The notes under the pieces were generated by a model. The model was given only the letters and a program-made list of their open reading frames with translations, ran no database searches and was not told the DNA's origin. A DNA stretch of 64,000 nt from NCBI GenBank assembly GCA_965153355.1, contig OZ231126.1, forward strand, positions 19,158,001-19,222,000, in the 5' to 3' direction. Below are positions 36,962 to 47,317 of the stretch, piece by piece. This DNA comes from Flaccisagitta enflata. Lineage: Eukaryota > Chaetognatha > Sagittoidea > Aphragmophora. The position numbers and the translations under genes were made by a program. Numbering within the stretch: position 1 is the stretch's first letter; every line of letters starts with the position of its first letter.

Positions 36962-37405
36962 TGGTCAGCGATACCCGTTGCTCTGCTTTGCATGGTTGTG
37001 AATCAGTCAATCGGAATGAAGGGAAGCAGGGCAGCGGTCCTGAAGGGGATAAATTCCTGTAGAACACAGGGGGACTTTCGTTTGTTCATCCATCTGTCCC
37101 CCCCCACCCCCGGCCCTATCAGGTCTGAAGTCTTTCCGCTCAGGCCTGAAATCTACCCTCTCAGGCCTGAAATCTGTTCTCCCAGGTTTCGAATCTGAGA
37201 GCGCAGATTAATGTCCTGAGAGTGCAGATTACAGGCCTGAGAGGGAAGATTCAAGGCCTTTGAGGGCAGAATTCAGGCCTGGGAGGGCAGATTTCAAGCC
37301 TGAGAGGGCCGGGGAGGGGGACAAACAAATAAACACACGAACAGACGAACGAACAAAAGTCCCCCTGTGTTCTACAGGACTTCGTTTCCCTCGGGGCCGC
37401 TCCCC
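36962..37405 (+). mobile_element. GGTCAGCGGTACCCG-family element with palindromic CAGGCCTGA array
   Basis: The head GGTCAGCGATACCCGTTGC (36963-36981) is followed by GCAGGGCAGCGGTCCTGAAG and a foldback body. TTCCTGTAGAACACAGGGGG (37052-37071) recurs inverted at 37360-37379, with CAGGCCTGAAATCT repeats in both arms. It ends with CTCGGGGCCGCTCCCC. Relatives lie at 58303-59358, 61512-61952 and 62594-63225. Confidence 0.6.
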
Positions 37406-37428
37406 AAAAACCGCTTGCAATTAAAAAA

Positions 37429-37490
37429 TGTTACGGGCGGAGGGACCGAGGGACAGACACGGCAAGGTGTAGAGCCGCCCGTGACAAAAA
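37429..37490 (+). mobile_element. minimal hairpin-ended element remnant (ends GTTACGGGCGG)
   Basis: GTTACGGGCGG (37429-37439) and CCGCCCGTGAC (37473-37483) bracket GAGGGACCGAGGGACAGAC and AGGTGTAGAG. This is the standard tail layout with a different terminal stem, followed by an A-run. It is probably an internally deleted copy of another subfamily. Confidence 0.4.
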
Positions 37491-38090
37491 AAAACAATGC
37501 GTAAAACCTGTGATTGCAACCTTGGTTGTTATTGTTGTTGTTTTGTTTTGTAATTGGCAAAGAAGTGGGACTTACATTTGGCAACAAGATCACGGGGAAA
37601 AAAAATAAAAGAGATATAATCGGCACGGATAAAACATAGCTAAAGATACATATAATGATGAAATAGACTTTTTTTTTAATAATGTCAAGGTTTTATAACA
37701 AGTTAGCAGCAGGCGCATGCTCCGACTTCGATGACTTGCTATTTTTGGAAATTGATGATATTGTTTTTTTTCTTCACTGAACCCTTTTTTTCCGCATTTG
37801 ACTGTAAGAGAAATGTATGTTGGGATTGGTCATTATCAAAATATTTCCGAAAAAAAGAAAACGATTAATCTTACAACTAAACATATCTTTTGCCACGATT
37901 TGCGCGAGTTTTTATGAGGCGCTGCAGACAGAGACGGACAAATGGAAATGCGGATAGAAGAGAAAGGCAGAGGGACAGAAAATGTCGACAAAAGACAGAG
38001 AGCAGATCTCTAAAAACAAGTAACGCGGAGTGACAATATCGTTGCGGACGGGTGGGCAGGGGCATACAACCCCAATATACACCAACTCTA
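37491..38090. other. unique sequence and subfamily F head remnant
   Basis: Mostly unrecognised AT-rich sequence. At 38017-38066 AACAAGTAACGCGGAGTGAC, AATATCGTTGCGGACGGG and TGGGCAGGGG match the head of the subfamily B/F elements in plus orientation. No tail was found downstream. Confidence 0.45.
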
Positions 38091-38104
38091 ACAATGTATA
38101 AGTC

Positions 38105-38335
38105 AACCTGTGAATGGAGCAAGACCGTGAGCGGAGCGAGCCCGTGAGGGGAGCGAGCCCGTGAGTGGAGCGAGCCCGTGAGCGGAGCGAGCCCGTGAGC
38201 GGAGCGAGCCCGTGAGCGGAGCGAGCCCGTGAGCGGAGCGAGCCTGTGAGTAGAGCGAGCCCGTGAGCGGGGCAAGCCTGTGAGCGGAGCGAGCCTGTGA
38301 GTGGAGCGAGCCTGTGAGCGGAGCAAGCGACCGTA
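38105..38335 (+). repeat. 17-bp tandem array (GAGCGAGCCCGTGAGCG)
   Basis: About 14 GC-rich units with few substitutions. The unit is not a multiple of three, so all frames stay open and give spurious proteins. Confidence 0.9.
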
Positions 38336-38523
38336 GCAAGTTGAAGTACTTTAGAGTGAGCTAGCTGAGTGGGCGATGCGAGCGAACGAACATAGCAAGT
38401 GACTGAGTGGCCTGTTAAAATCGTGATTTTCATGTGTAGAAACAGGCCCTTTTCTGACTTGACTCCCACCTCTTATGTTTGTGTGTCCGCTTGATTGTTT
38501 CCAACCCCCTCAATCATATGTAA

Positions 38524-38741
38524 CGGCAAAGACTGCGGAACCAACAAGGCAAAGCAGTTGCCTTCAAGCCCAAAGACTTTCTCGACATGTCTTGTAGGAT
38601 GCCGTATTATCCAAACGAACGCATTTCGAACTGACATTGCAGCCGCCGCTGTCGCTGTTGAAACTGAGGATTCAGCACCAGAAGCTGGAAGATCTGTTGG
38701 ATGAACAAGAGAATGCAATACCAGAATCAAAATCTGAATGA
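38524..38741 (+). pseudogene. possible frameshifted coding fragment with coiled-coil C-terminus (weak)
   Basis: One frame from 38524 encodes GKAVAFKPKDFLDMSC and MPYYPNERI, then stops at 38632. A frame shifted by one base from about 38620 continues with FELTLQPPLSLLKLRIQHQK and LEDLLDEQENAIPESKSE to a TGA at 38739. Together they look like one C-terminal exon of about 72 residues broken by a single-base deletion. The block is unlike the surrounding simple repeats in composition. No family is recognised. It may be a gene scrap carried by the TTAA-flanked insertion, or chance. Confidence 0.3.
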
Positions 38742-38756
38742 GAGAGAGAGTTGGTG

Positions 38757-38807
38757 TTGTTGTTGTCCTCTTTATCGGCGTTGTTGTTGTTGTCCTCGTT
38801 ATCGGCG

Positions 38808-38875
<68 letters not shown>

Positions 38876-38876
38876 A
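38757..38876 (+). repeat. (TTG)n microsatellite
   Basis: About 35 TTG units with a few TCC/ATCGGC interruptions at the left. Confidence 0.95.
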
Positions 38877-39379
38877 CTGCTTTGAGTAAAAGCTCCATCG
38901 CGTTGTCATCTTGAAGTCTTCCACCCTCATCTCCTGATGTCCTTGTTTCCGACTAGACCGCCTTTGACTGCATATCCTCGCCGTCAATATGGTGAGAGGA
39001 AGAGGGGGAACTCAAAGAGAGGGAGGGCAGACGAAAGGAGGCATGCACAGTTTGGCATACAGACAGAGTTAATGGGGTTGTATGCCCCTGCCGCCTGTTC
39101 ATAACGATATCATAACCCCGCATTACCTGCTTCTTATCATCATGTAGCTCTTATATTGATCCATTTTTCTATCAGCCTGACTGTCAAAAGCAAACCAGAC
39201 CTTGTCGTAGATGTAGCCACAGTTGAAATAAGAGCGGGTCCGTGATTCCTTGATAAGAACATAAAAAGATCTTGGATATGTAAGCAAATAGATTCCTGCC
39301 ATTGGTTTACTCAGTGTTGTCCGTCCATCTATCTGTTCGTCTGTTGGTTTGTATGTCTGTCGGTCTGTTCTTGTATGCT

Positions 39380-39715
<336 letters not shown>

Positions 39716-39730
39716 GATGAACGATAGATA

Positions 39731-40132
39731 GTGTACACCAATGCCTTGCGGGACCCCATGGGCAGGGTCGGCCGGTTCCTCGGCACGGCAGGGCTGGATA
39801 CCGGGGGTCGGGAGCTCGGTACGGGCAGGGGCAGTACTGGGGCTCGGTATAGGGTCTCGGTACTAGGTAATGATACAAAAAATCTGGGACAAGAATATAC
39901 TTCACATTCTTTTTAAAATACTGTTGAAAATCATTAACAATGAAAAAAAAGAGAAAAAAGAAACAAACAACTTGAAATAGAAAAAAAGCAGAACATGCTG
40001 CATTTTCATTTCCTCAGTTTTTTTTTTTCAGTTTTAATTTAGATTGAGACTCGATGTTCCGGAAGTGAAGAGAATCTCCAATTGCGACACCTGATTATTC
40101 CTTGCCATTCACTGTCTTCAACTTTTTTCTTT

Positions 40133-40217
<85 letters not shown>

Positions 40218-40911
40218 GATAAAAGAGAGAGAAAGAGAAAGTGAAAGAAAGAGAAAGTGAAAGAAAAGACTAATTCATTTCAGCGATTCTTCCGTAATGA
40301 TCCTTAAATTCTCGAGTTAATCATATAGGAGAATAATCAATCATTTTGAAATGTGTTGTTAAATTGTTTCAAAACAAAAAATCTAATCATATTTCTTATT
40401 GAAATGTACATGCAAATCAATTTGAAAGAAGTGAATAAATACAAAGAAAATGAAAGATTCAAAAAATGACAATGACAGAAAATATGAAATATAAAACAAA
40501 TCTTAAAAAGCAATAAGAAAAACTAAAGTGACAATATGATATTCAATAAGAATAGAAAAAAAAATAGAAAAAGAAAAAAATGAAGAGTTAAAAACGCAAC
40601 ATGAAAAGTAAAAAATGAAAAACTTCTAAAAAAAGAAAAAAAAAATCAGAATAAAAAGTCAAGTCTGTACAATATATTCATAAAAATTATCATAGTTTTT
40701 TTTAAATTCTAAAGTGATCAAAGAATATCTCCCATGAATGTAAGAAAAGATATGAAAAAAAACTATTTCCACCATTGTTGAAAATGGATAGATAAGAAGG
40801 AGGAGGAGGAAAGGGCCGGCATAAGCATCAGGTCCCGGGAATTTGGGACAAGGTGATGTCCCGGCATGTCGGGGCCTCGGGACCCAAGTCCCGCCAGGCA
40901 TTGGTGTACAC
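39731..40911. mobile_element. short-TIR element (GTGTACACCAATGCCT), TA flanks
   Basis: A perfect 16-bp terminal inverted repeat GTGTACACCAATGCCT (39731-39746 and 40896-40911), extending to 24 bp with one mismatch (GCGGGAC). Immediate flanks are TA on both sides, as expected for Tc1/mariner-type MITEs. Ends are GC-rich with GGGACC-type sub-repeats; the interior is AT-rich with a (GA)n tract at 40136-40212. No transposase frame. Confidence 0.65.
40136..40212 (+). repeat. (GA)n microsatellite
   Basis: About 38 GA units within the short-TIR element. Confidence 0.95.
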
Positions 40912-40955
40912 TACTGCATGAGTGTGTGCGCCCGCGCGTGTGTGTGAGAGTGCAA

Positions 40956-40956
<1 letters not shown>

Positions 40957-41030
<74 letters not shown>
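40957..41030 (+). repeat. (CT)n microsatellite
   Basis: About 36 CT units just outside the right end of the short-TIR element. Confidence 0.95.
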
Positions 41031-41033
<3 letters not shown>

Positions 41034-41718
41034 CAGTCAGTCTGTCTGTCAGCCACGCAGTTTGTCGGTTGTTCAAACTTTCTCTCTGTCTCTCTGTCTC
41101 TGTCGCCCTTGTTGCTCTCGCTCTCACTCTCGCTATCTCTCTTACTGGTTCGCATTTTGATGCTGGATTGTCTTCCGATTGTGATACGCCGCATTTCTAC
41201 TAAAAAGAATCAATGCTGGCTTCACAGCAAATAAAAAGATAAATCTCTGTTTTGGTAAATTAAAAAAAACGAAGAGTAAGCAACTTAAAGAAACAGATTC
41301 AAGTATCGAGGAGATTTTTACACCGCTCGCATGTATCAGGTTGAAAAATGTAAGCTGATACGAAAGAACAGGCATAGAGTCACAGTTGCAGCTGTAGACA
41401 GACAACACACGTGTTGCTAAGTGAGCCCTTAAATCGAAAACCATCCTATTGAGCGTTTTAGACAAAGAGGAACAAAAGTGAAATTTACTAAAAATATTTT
41501 GCAGGGCAAGGTTGATTAAATTTTTTTACCTTATTTGTATGTCTGAGGGCAATGTAAATCAAAAGCTATCTGGCCCTTGCCCGGGGTAGAAGTCTATGAT
41601 TGAATTATTTACTTCCTTTTCCTCAAAGAATAGAAAGAAGTGGATTTGACCACGGATTTCACTATGACTGGGCAGGGTCAGGGCAGGGTCATCACTCCGA
41701 CCTCCATCGTGGCCTTAA

Positions 41719-42460
41719 GTCTGGTTTAGGTCTGGTTTAAGTCTGGTTTAAGTCTGGTTTGAGTCTGGTTTAAGTCCGGTTTAAGTCTGTTTTATGTATG
41801 GTTTAGTCTGGTTTAAGTATGGTTTGAGTCTGGTTTGAGTCTGGTTTGAGTCTGGTTTGAGTCTGGCTTGAGTCTGGTTTAAGTCTGGTTTAAGTCTGGT
41901 TTAAGTCTGGTTTAAGTCTGGTTTAAGTCTGGTTCATGTCTGGTTTAGGTCTGGGTTAGGTCTGGTTTATGTCTGGTTTAGGTCTGGTTTAGGTCTGGTT
42001 TAGGTCTGGTTTAATTCTGGTTTAGGTCTGGTTTTGGTCTGGTTTTGGTCTGGTTTAAGTCTGGTTAAGGTCTGGTTTAATTCTGGTTTAAGTCTGGTTT
42101 AAGTCTGGTTTAAGTCTGTTTTAGGCATGGTTTAGTCTGGTTTAAGTATGGTTTGAGTCTGGTTTAAGTATGGTTTGAGTCTGGTTTGAGTCTGGTTTGA
42201 ATCTGGTTTGAGTCTGGCTTAAGTCTGGCTTAAGTCTGGTTTAAGTCTGGTTTAAGTCTGGTTTAAGTCTGGTTTAAGTCTGGTTTAAGTCTGGTTTAAG
42301 TCTGGTTCATGTCTGGTTTAGGTCTGGGTTAGGTCTGGTTTAGGTCTGGTTTAGGTCTGGTTTTGGTCTGGTTTTGGTCTGGTTTGAGTCTGGTTTGAGT
42401 CTGGTTTGAGTCTGGTTTGAGTCTGGTTTGGGTCTGGTTTGGGTCTGGTTTAAGTCTGAT
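41719..42460 (+). repeat. 11-bp tandem array (GTCTGGTTTAA and variants)
   Basis: About 65 units with variants TTTGA, TTTAG and TTTTG at the end of each unit, often in runs of identical variants, which shows local duplication. It lies within the long subfamily A element. Confidence 0.9.
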
Positions 42461-42649
42461 TTTCGATAAAAAGATAGAATAAGGAGTCAGGTCAGTTCAG
42501 TTATTTTTGTCCTGCACGCGACTTATAGGTGTTGGCCTTGTTTCTATTCTTTTAGGAATTTAATTATTTCTCCTCTTTCTTGATATTTTTCCTTCTTTTT
42601 TTTTCTGTCTTCATTTCCCTTTTTCTTTTTCTTTCTCTTTTATTTTCTA

Positions 42650-42675
42650 TATTTCTTTCTTTTTTTCTTTCTTTT

Positions 42676-42706
<31 letters not shown>

Positions 42707-42785
42707 TTTTCTCCCTTCCTTATATCTTCCTTTCTTTATTCCTTCCTTCTTTTCTTTCTTCCTTCCTTCCTTCCTTTCTTTTTTT
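42650..42785 (+). repeat. CTTT/CTTCC-rich microsatellite
   Basis: Pyrimidine repeat lying between the head end of one subfamily A element and the hairpin end of the next. It matches the CTTT tract after 44540. Confidence 0.85.
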
Positions 42786-42949
42786 AGTCGCGTGCACGCG
42801 ACTCTACAACCCGCTCCGTCGGTCGGTCCGTCGGTCGGTCCGTCCGTCCGTCCGTCCGTAACACTTTGCTTTTTTAGGTCTTTTTGGGTCGTCTGGAGTT
42901 ATTTTGAGTCATTTTTTTGTTGTTTTTGGGAATTATTATTGGTTGCTTT

Positions 42950-43575
42950 TAGTCATTTTTGGTTATTTTTGGTCATTTTGGTCATTTTGGTCTTTTTGGT
43001 CATTTTTGGTCATTTTTGATTATTTTTGATCATTTTTGATCATTTTTGATTATTTTTGATTATTTTTGGTCATTTTTGGTCATTTTTGGTCATTCTTGGT
43101 CATTTTTGGTCATTTTTGGTCATTTTTGGTCATTTTGGTCATTTTTGGTCATTTTGGTCATTTTTGGTCATTTTTGGTCATTTTTGGTCATTTTTGGTCA
43201 TTTTTGGTCATTTTTGGTCATTTTGGTCATTTTGGTCATTTTGGTCATTTTTGGTCATTTTTGGTCATTTTGGTCATTTTGGTCATTTTTGGTCATTTTT
43301 GGTCATTTTTGGTCATTTTTGGTCATTTTTGGTCATTTTTGGTCATTTTTGGTCATTTTTGATCATTTTGTTCATTTTGTTCATTTTTGGTCAATTTTGG
43401 TTATTTTTGGTCATTTTGGTCATTTTGGTCATTTTTGATCATTTTTGGTCATTTTTGGTCATTTTTTGGTCATTTTTGGTCGTTTTTGGTCATTTTTGGT
43501 CATTTTTGGTCATTTTCGGTTGTTTTTGGTCATTTTGATCATTTTTGGTCATCTTTGGTCATCTTTGGTCATAAA
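42950..43575 (+). repeat. TTTTTGGTCA / TTTTGGTCA tandem array
   Basis: Over 50 units of 10-11 bp. Frames rich in Phe, Trp and Ser across it are artefacts of the repeat. Confidence 0.92.
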
Positions 43576-43824
43576 GTCTGCTGGTTAAAGTCTGCTGGGT
43601 AAAGTCTGATGGTTAAAGTCTGCTGGTTTAAATCTGCTGGTTTAAATCTGCTGGTTTAAGTCTGCTGGTTTAAATCTAATGGGTTAAGTCTGCTGGTTAA
43701 AGTCTGCTGGTTGAACTCTGCTGGTTTAAGTCTGCTGGTTTAAATCTAATGGTTTAAGTCTGCTGGTCTAATGGTTTAAGTCTGCTGGTTTAAGTCTGCT
43801 GGTTGAAATGATATTAAAGATAAG

Positions 43825-44450
43825 TATGGTTTAAGTCTGGTTTAGGTCTGGTTTAAGTCTGGTTTAAGTCTGGTTGAAGTCTGGTTTAAGCATGGTTTAA
43901 GTCTGGTTTAAGTCTGGTTTAAGACTGGTTCATGTCTGATTTATGTCTGGTTTAGGTCTGGGTTAGGTCTGGTTTAGGTCTGGTGTATGTCTGGTTTTTG
44001 TCTGGTTTGTTTGATTTAGGTCTGATTTAGGTCTGGTTTTGGTCTGGTTTTGGTCTGGTTTTGGTTTGGTTTCATTCTGGTTTGAGTCTGGTTTGAGTCT
44101 GGTTTGAGTCTGGTTTGAGTCTGGTTTGAGTCTGGTTTGAGTCTGGTTTGAGTCTGGTTTGAGTCTGGTTTGATTCTGGTTTGAGCCTGGTTTGAGCCTG
44201 GTTTGAGCCTGGTTTGAGTCTGGTTTGAGTCTGGTTTGAGTCTGGTTCGAGTCTGGTTTGAGTCTGGTTTGAGTCTGGTTTGAGTCTGGTTTGAGTCTGG
44301 CTTAAATCTGGTTTATGTCTGGTTTATGTCTGGTTTATGTCTGGTTTATGTCGGTTTTCGGTCTGGTTTAATTCTGGTTTGAGTCTGGTTTGAGTCTGGT
44401 TTGAGTCTGGTTTGAGTCTGGTTTGGGTCTGTTTTGGGTTGCGTTTAAGT
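43825..44450 (+). repeat. 11-bp tandem array (GTCTGGTTTGA and variants)
   Basis: Same unit family as at 41719-42460. The block 44090-44300 is homogenised for the TTTGA variant. Confidence 0.9.
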
Positions 44451-44538
44451 CTGATTTTCGATAAAAAGATACAATAAGGAGTCAGGTCAGTTCAGTTATT
44501 TTTGTCCTGCACGCGACTTATATGTGTTGGCCTTGTTT

Positions 44539-44539
<1 letters not shown>

Positions 44540-44578
<39 letters not shown>

Positions 44579-45377
44579 TTTTTCTTTCTTCCTTTTTTTC
44601 TTTCTTTTTCTTTTCTCCTGTCCTCATCTCTTCCTTCCTTTCTTCCTGCCTTTCTTCCTTCCTTTCATTTTCTTTCTTTCCTTCTTTCTTTCTAAAAGAA
44701 AAAGTGTAAGAAGCATTGAAAACGCGTAACGCGAACGCATTAGCAACCACATACGTTGGATGCGATGCGTAACGCGATGCGCGAGCTGCTCTTGAAAATC
44801 CCGCGCATCCTTAGCCCTGTTCGAGATACCCTCATACTCTTTTGGCTACAGCTTTTTTCAGCTTCATGCTAAAAGATTTCTGAAACCAGATTTGAATTCC
44901 CCACGCAATAACCTACATTGCTATCCTGAGTCGCTCGCGTTACCAAGTGATTTGCAGCCTCATGTGACGGTTTTCTAAACTCATTAGTTATTCCTTCATT
45001 TTTAATCAAATTTTTCCGACAAAAAATCATATTACTCGATAGCCTGACGATAGATCTACTTGATTTTGAATGATTTTTTGTAATATTGGTGAATTTCGAG
45101 CAATAAATTGGATATACATCGTGGTTTTCAAATTCAGACAACTTTTTTTTCCACTGCAATCCTCTTGATTTCCCGCTGACTTCTTGCCTAGTTTTAGTCT
45201 GGCATATCGCCGTTTTATAATTTTTCGATAATATCATTTTGTTAATAATCTTAGTTGTTACTTTTGAGATCACTCGATCGACGATTTTATCACAGAATGG
45301 AACCTCTTTCTTTATTCTTTTTCTTTTTTTCGGATTTCCTTTTCCCATAATCTAAAATTGAGCAAATTAAAGGAGCC
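44540..45377. other. CTTT tract and upstream region of the MYND gene
   Basis: A CTTT/CCTT tract (44540-44700) is followed by AT-rich sequence to the MYND-gene ATG. A minus-strand open frame (44869-45348, 159 codons) has no recognisable domain and is treated as chance. No TATA or other core-promoter motif is convincing. Confidence 0.4.
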
Positions 45378-47030
45378 ATGGATCTGTCATTCCTCCACAC
45401 GCTTAAGTCCATAAAGAACTATGAAGGAAATCCGCCATTTAAATCCGAGGACATCGATCTGGCCACCTTGACGACCACGTATCCCGACGTCATCATCGTC
45501 GACCAGAGGTTCAACTTTGACAAAGAACACTTTCTTGTTGACAAAGAAGGAGACTTTCTCGTTAATCACGGTCCGCCTCAACGACCCGGCCCCAGGATCG
45601 AAATCCACACCAAGTCGATCACCACCGCTCTCGCCCTCGTCACCCCCAATGCAAAGTCAAATGAAAATCCATGGCCGCCGCGCTGGACCGTGATCTTGAA
45701 TGAAGGCTTGTACATCGATCCGCATTTCTTGGTGCTTTGTCCGCCACAATCCAAAATGGATTATGTCGCCGTCGAGATTGTCGGGATGAAAGGCGCGCGA
45801 ATTCTTTTCGTCGAGAAGAAATGGAATTCTAGTGGTTTTACCGGCTTTCAGAACGCAACGGTGACTCTGAGAAACATCATCATACACGATCGACGCGGCG
45901 ATAGACCGTTAGATGGATCCACTTACGCTAGTCTTAAAGATTGTCCAAACCAAGTGGCGTTTAATGCTCTGCAGTGTACGTACGATGCGAGGTTGACGCT
46001 AAGGAACTGCTTGCTCTCTGGCTGTATTCTAACGTTGCAGAGTGGCTCCACCGTTACCGCCGTGGACACGCATTTTATCGTATGCCCCATGATCGAGCTT
46101 CATCACTCGTCTCGAGCGTTTGTCCAAAACTGTTACATCGATTGTCGTCTCAATATCCATTTCAATGGAACCGGAAATTACCCGTTCTTCGACCTGTATC
46201 CAGGAGCGTCCCTTGTGTGCCAGAAAAGCGAGATTCGCGGCTACGGTAAAGTGGTGGACGCGGAGGGTACCGGAACAGAAGTGTCTCTCCAAGAGAATCG
46301 ATTCTTCGTTTGGGACTGTATTGGCAAAATCAAAGAAAATGCAAGCGTTAAAGTCCATCGAAATTACATCCATTCTCCATTTTTGATGGTCATAGTGCTC
46401 AACGTCACTGGCAAGATCGATTTCAAAGAGAACCAGTTAGAAGAAGCATGTGGCTGTTCCCGCTCCGTGTTTTACATCGATAAAGATTCCGTCAAACCCA
46501 CCACCGACATCGCCGGCGTCGCTTTTGGACAGACGGAATTCAACGCTGCCGATTTCAAGGAAAAGACCAAGCAGAGGTCCACCTTTCGAAAATCTTTCAA
46601 CAAATCCTATCAACGCCAAAAAGCCAAGGGAGAGAAGCCAGAAACCACTCTCACGGTCTGGAAACGATGCCAGGGTTGCTACATGCCCGAGGAAGAAGAA
46701 GCTATCAACCTGAAGTCGGTTGAAGGGGCAGCCGCCGTGCCGTTTACTAGATTCCGATACTGCGCCCGATGCCGCGTCGTTTGCTACTGCTCGCAGGAAT
46801 GTCAAAAGAAACATTGGCCCGATCACAAACTCACATGCTCCATGTTTTGTGCAATGAACGACGTCGAGCGGGAGGAGAGCGAGGACAAGGAGAATTTGGG
46901 GGCTAGTCAAAGGAACGGTGCCAAATTTGGCTATGACTTTTCGACGGGCGGCCGAGATAAAGAAACCAAGACGAAAGTGCAAAGGGGCAAAGACGTCAGA
47001 AAAGGCAAGAAAGGTCAAAAACGGAAATGA
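45378..47030 (+). CDS. predicted beta-helix protein with C-terminal MYND zinc finger, single exon
   Basis: 550 residues, uninterrupted, ATG in GGAGCCATGG (good Kozak context). Residues 1-100 are a family-specific N-terminus (MDLSFLHTLKSIKNY, also in the neighbouring copy). Residues 160-360 form rungs of about 20-25 residues with an Asn or similar residue at a recurring turn (TVTLRNIIIHD, RLTLRNCLLSGC, AFVQNCYIDCR, EVSLQENRFFVWD, SVKVHRNYIHS), the pattern expected of a right-handed parallel beta-helix. Residues 395-430 are basic. The MYND finger has Cys431, Cys434, Cys462, Cys465, Cys471, Cys475, His483 and Cys487 (YCARCRVVCYCSQECQKKHW). The Cys434-Cys462 linker is unusually long. The tail is acidic then Lys-rich. 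MYND fingers bind proline-rich peptides in transcriptional and chromatin partners. The combined function is unknown. It is intronless, unlike RAB2A and the desaturase, and has two broken relatives nearby. Confidence 0.88.
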   Translation: MDLSFLHTLKSIKNYEGNPPFKSEDIDLATLTTTYPDVIIVDQRFNFDKEHFLVDKEGDFLVNHGPPQRPGPRIEIHTKSITTALALVTPNAKSNENPWPPRWTVILNEGLYIDPHFLVLCPPQSKMDYVAVEIVGMKGARILFVEKKWNSSGFTGFQNATVTLRNIIIHDRRGDRPLDGSTYASLKDCPNQVAFNALQCTYDARLTLRNCLLSGCILTLQSGSTVTAVDTHFIVCPMIELHHSSRAFVQNCYIDCRLNIHFNGTGNYPFFDLYPGASLVCQKSEIRGYGKVVDAEGTGTEVSLQENRFFVWDCIGKIKENASVKVHRNYIHSPFLMVIVLNVTGKIDFKENQLEEACGCSRSVFYIDKDSVKPTTDIAGVAFGQTEFNAADFKEKTKQRSTFRKSFNKSYQRQKAKGEKPETTLTVWKRCQGCYMPEEEEAINLKSVEGAAAVPFTRFRYCARCRVVCYCSQECQKKHWPDHKLTCSMFCAMNDVEREESEDKENLGASQRNGAKFGYDFSTGGRDKETKTKVQRGKDVRKGKKGQKRK

Positions 47031-47317
47031 AGAAAAGGCGTGCTGGTACCAGACGGGATTGGCACGCGCTGAAGATAAAAGAAAGAGAACATCGGGGATG
47101 AAATTGATGGCAGCAAAGCTTGAACAGTTGATAAACTGTATCCAGATCAGTTTCATAGTCCTTTGTTACTAACGATTCTTTGTGTAGGTCTTTCCATTGT
47201 ATTCCTAATTTTATCCATTATCGCCTCTATATCAAATTCTTGTAAGTTGGGCATGATTCAATGTTTATCGATTTTTCTTCCAGACATCCTTTCCAATAAT
47301 CAAATTGTTTAGAAGCC

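Larger units (their letters stand above)
42786..44539 (-). mobile_element. complete long hairpin-ended element, subfamily A
   Basis: The left end is the perfect 18-bp palindrome AGTCGCGTGCACGCGACT (42786-42803), then CTACAACCCGCTCCGTCGG and GTCC/GTCGG repeats, then TAACACTTTGC. Arrays follow: TTTTTGGTCA-type (about 42950-43575), GTCTGCTGGTTTAA (43576-43805) and GTCTGGTTTAA-type (43825-44450). The right end is TCCTGCACGCGACTTATATG and GTTGGCCTTGTTTT (44505-44539). This is the best intact example of the long form, about 1.75 kb and without coding capacity. Confidence 0.75.

Noticed and set aside
43046-43602. Phe/Trp/Ser-rich frames of 98-160 codons
   Set aside because: They follow from the TTTTTGGTCA array, not from a gene.
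44869-45348. Minus-strand open frame of 159 codons upstream of the MYND gene
   Set aside because: AT-rich composition, Lys/Asn/Ser bias, no domain, no splice or promoter support, and it overlaps the region expected to be the MYND-gene promoter.
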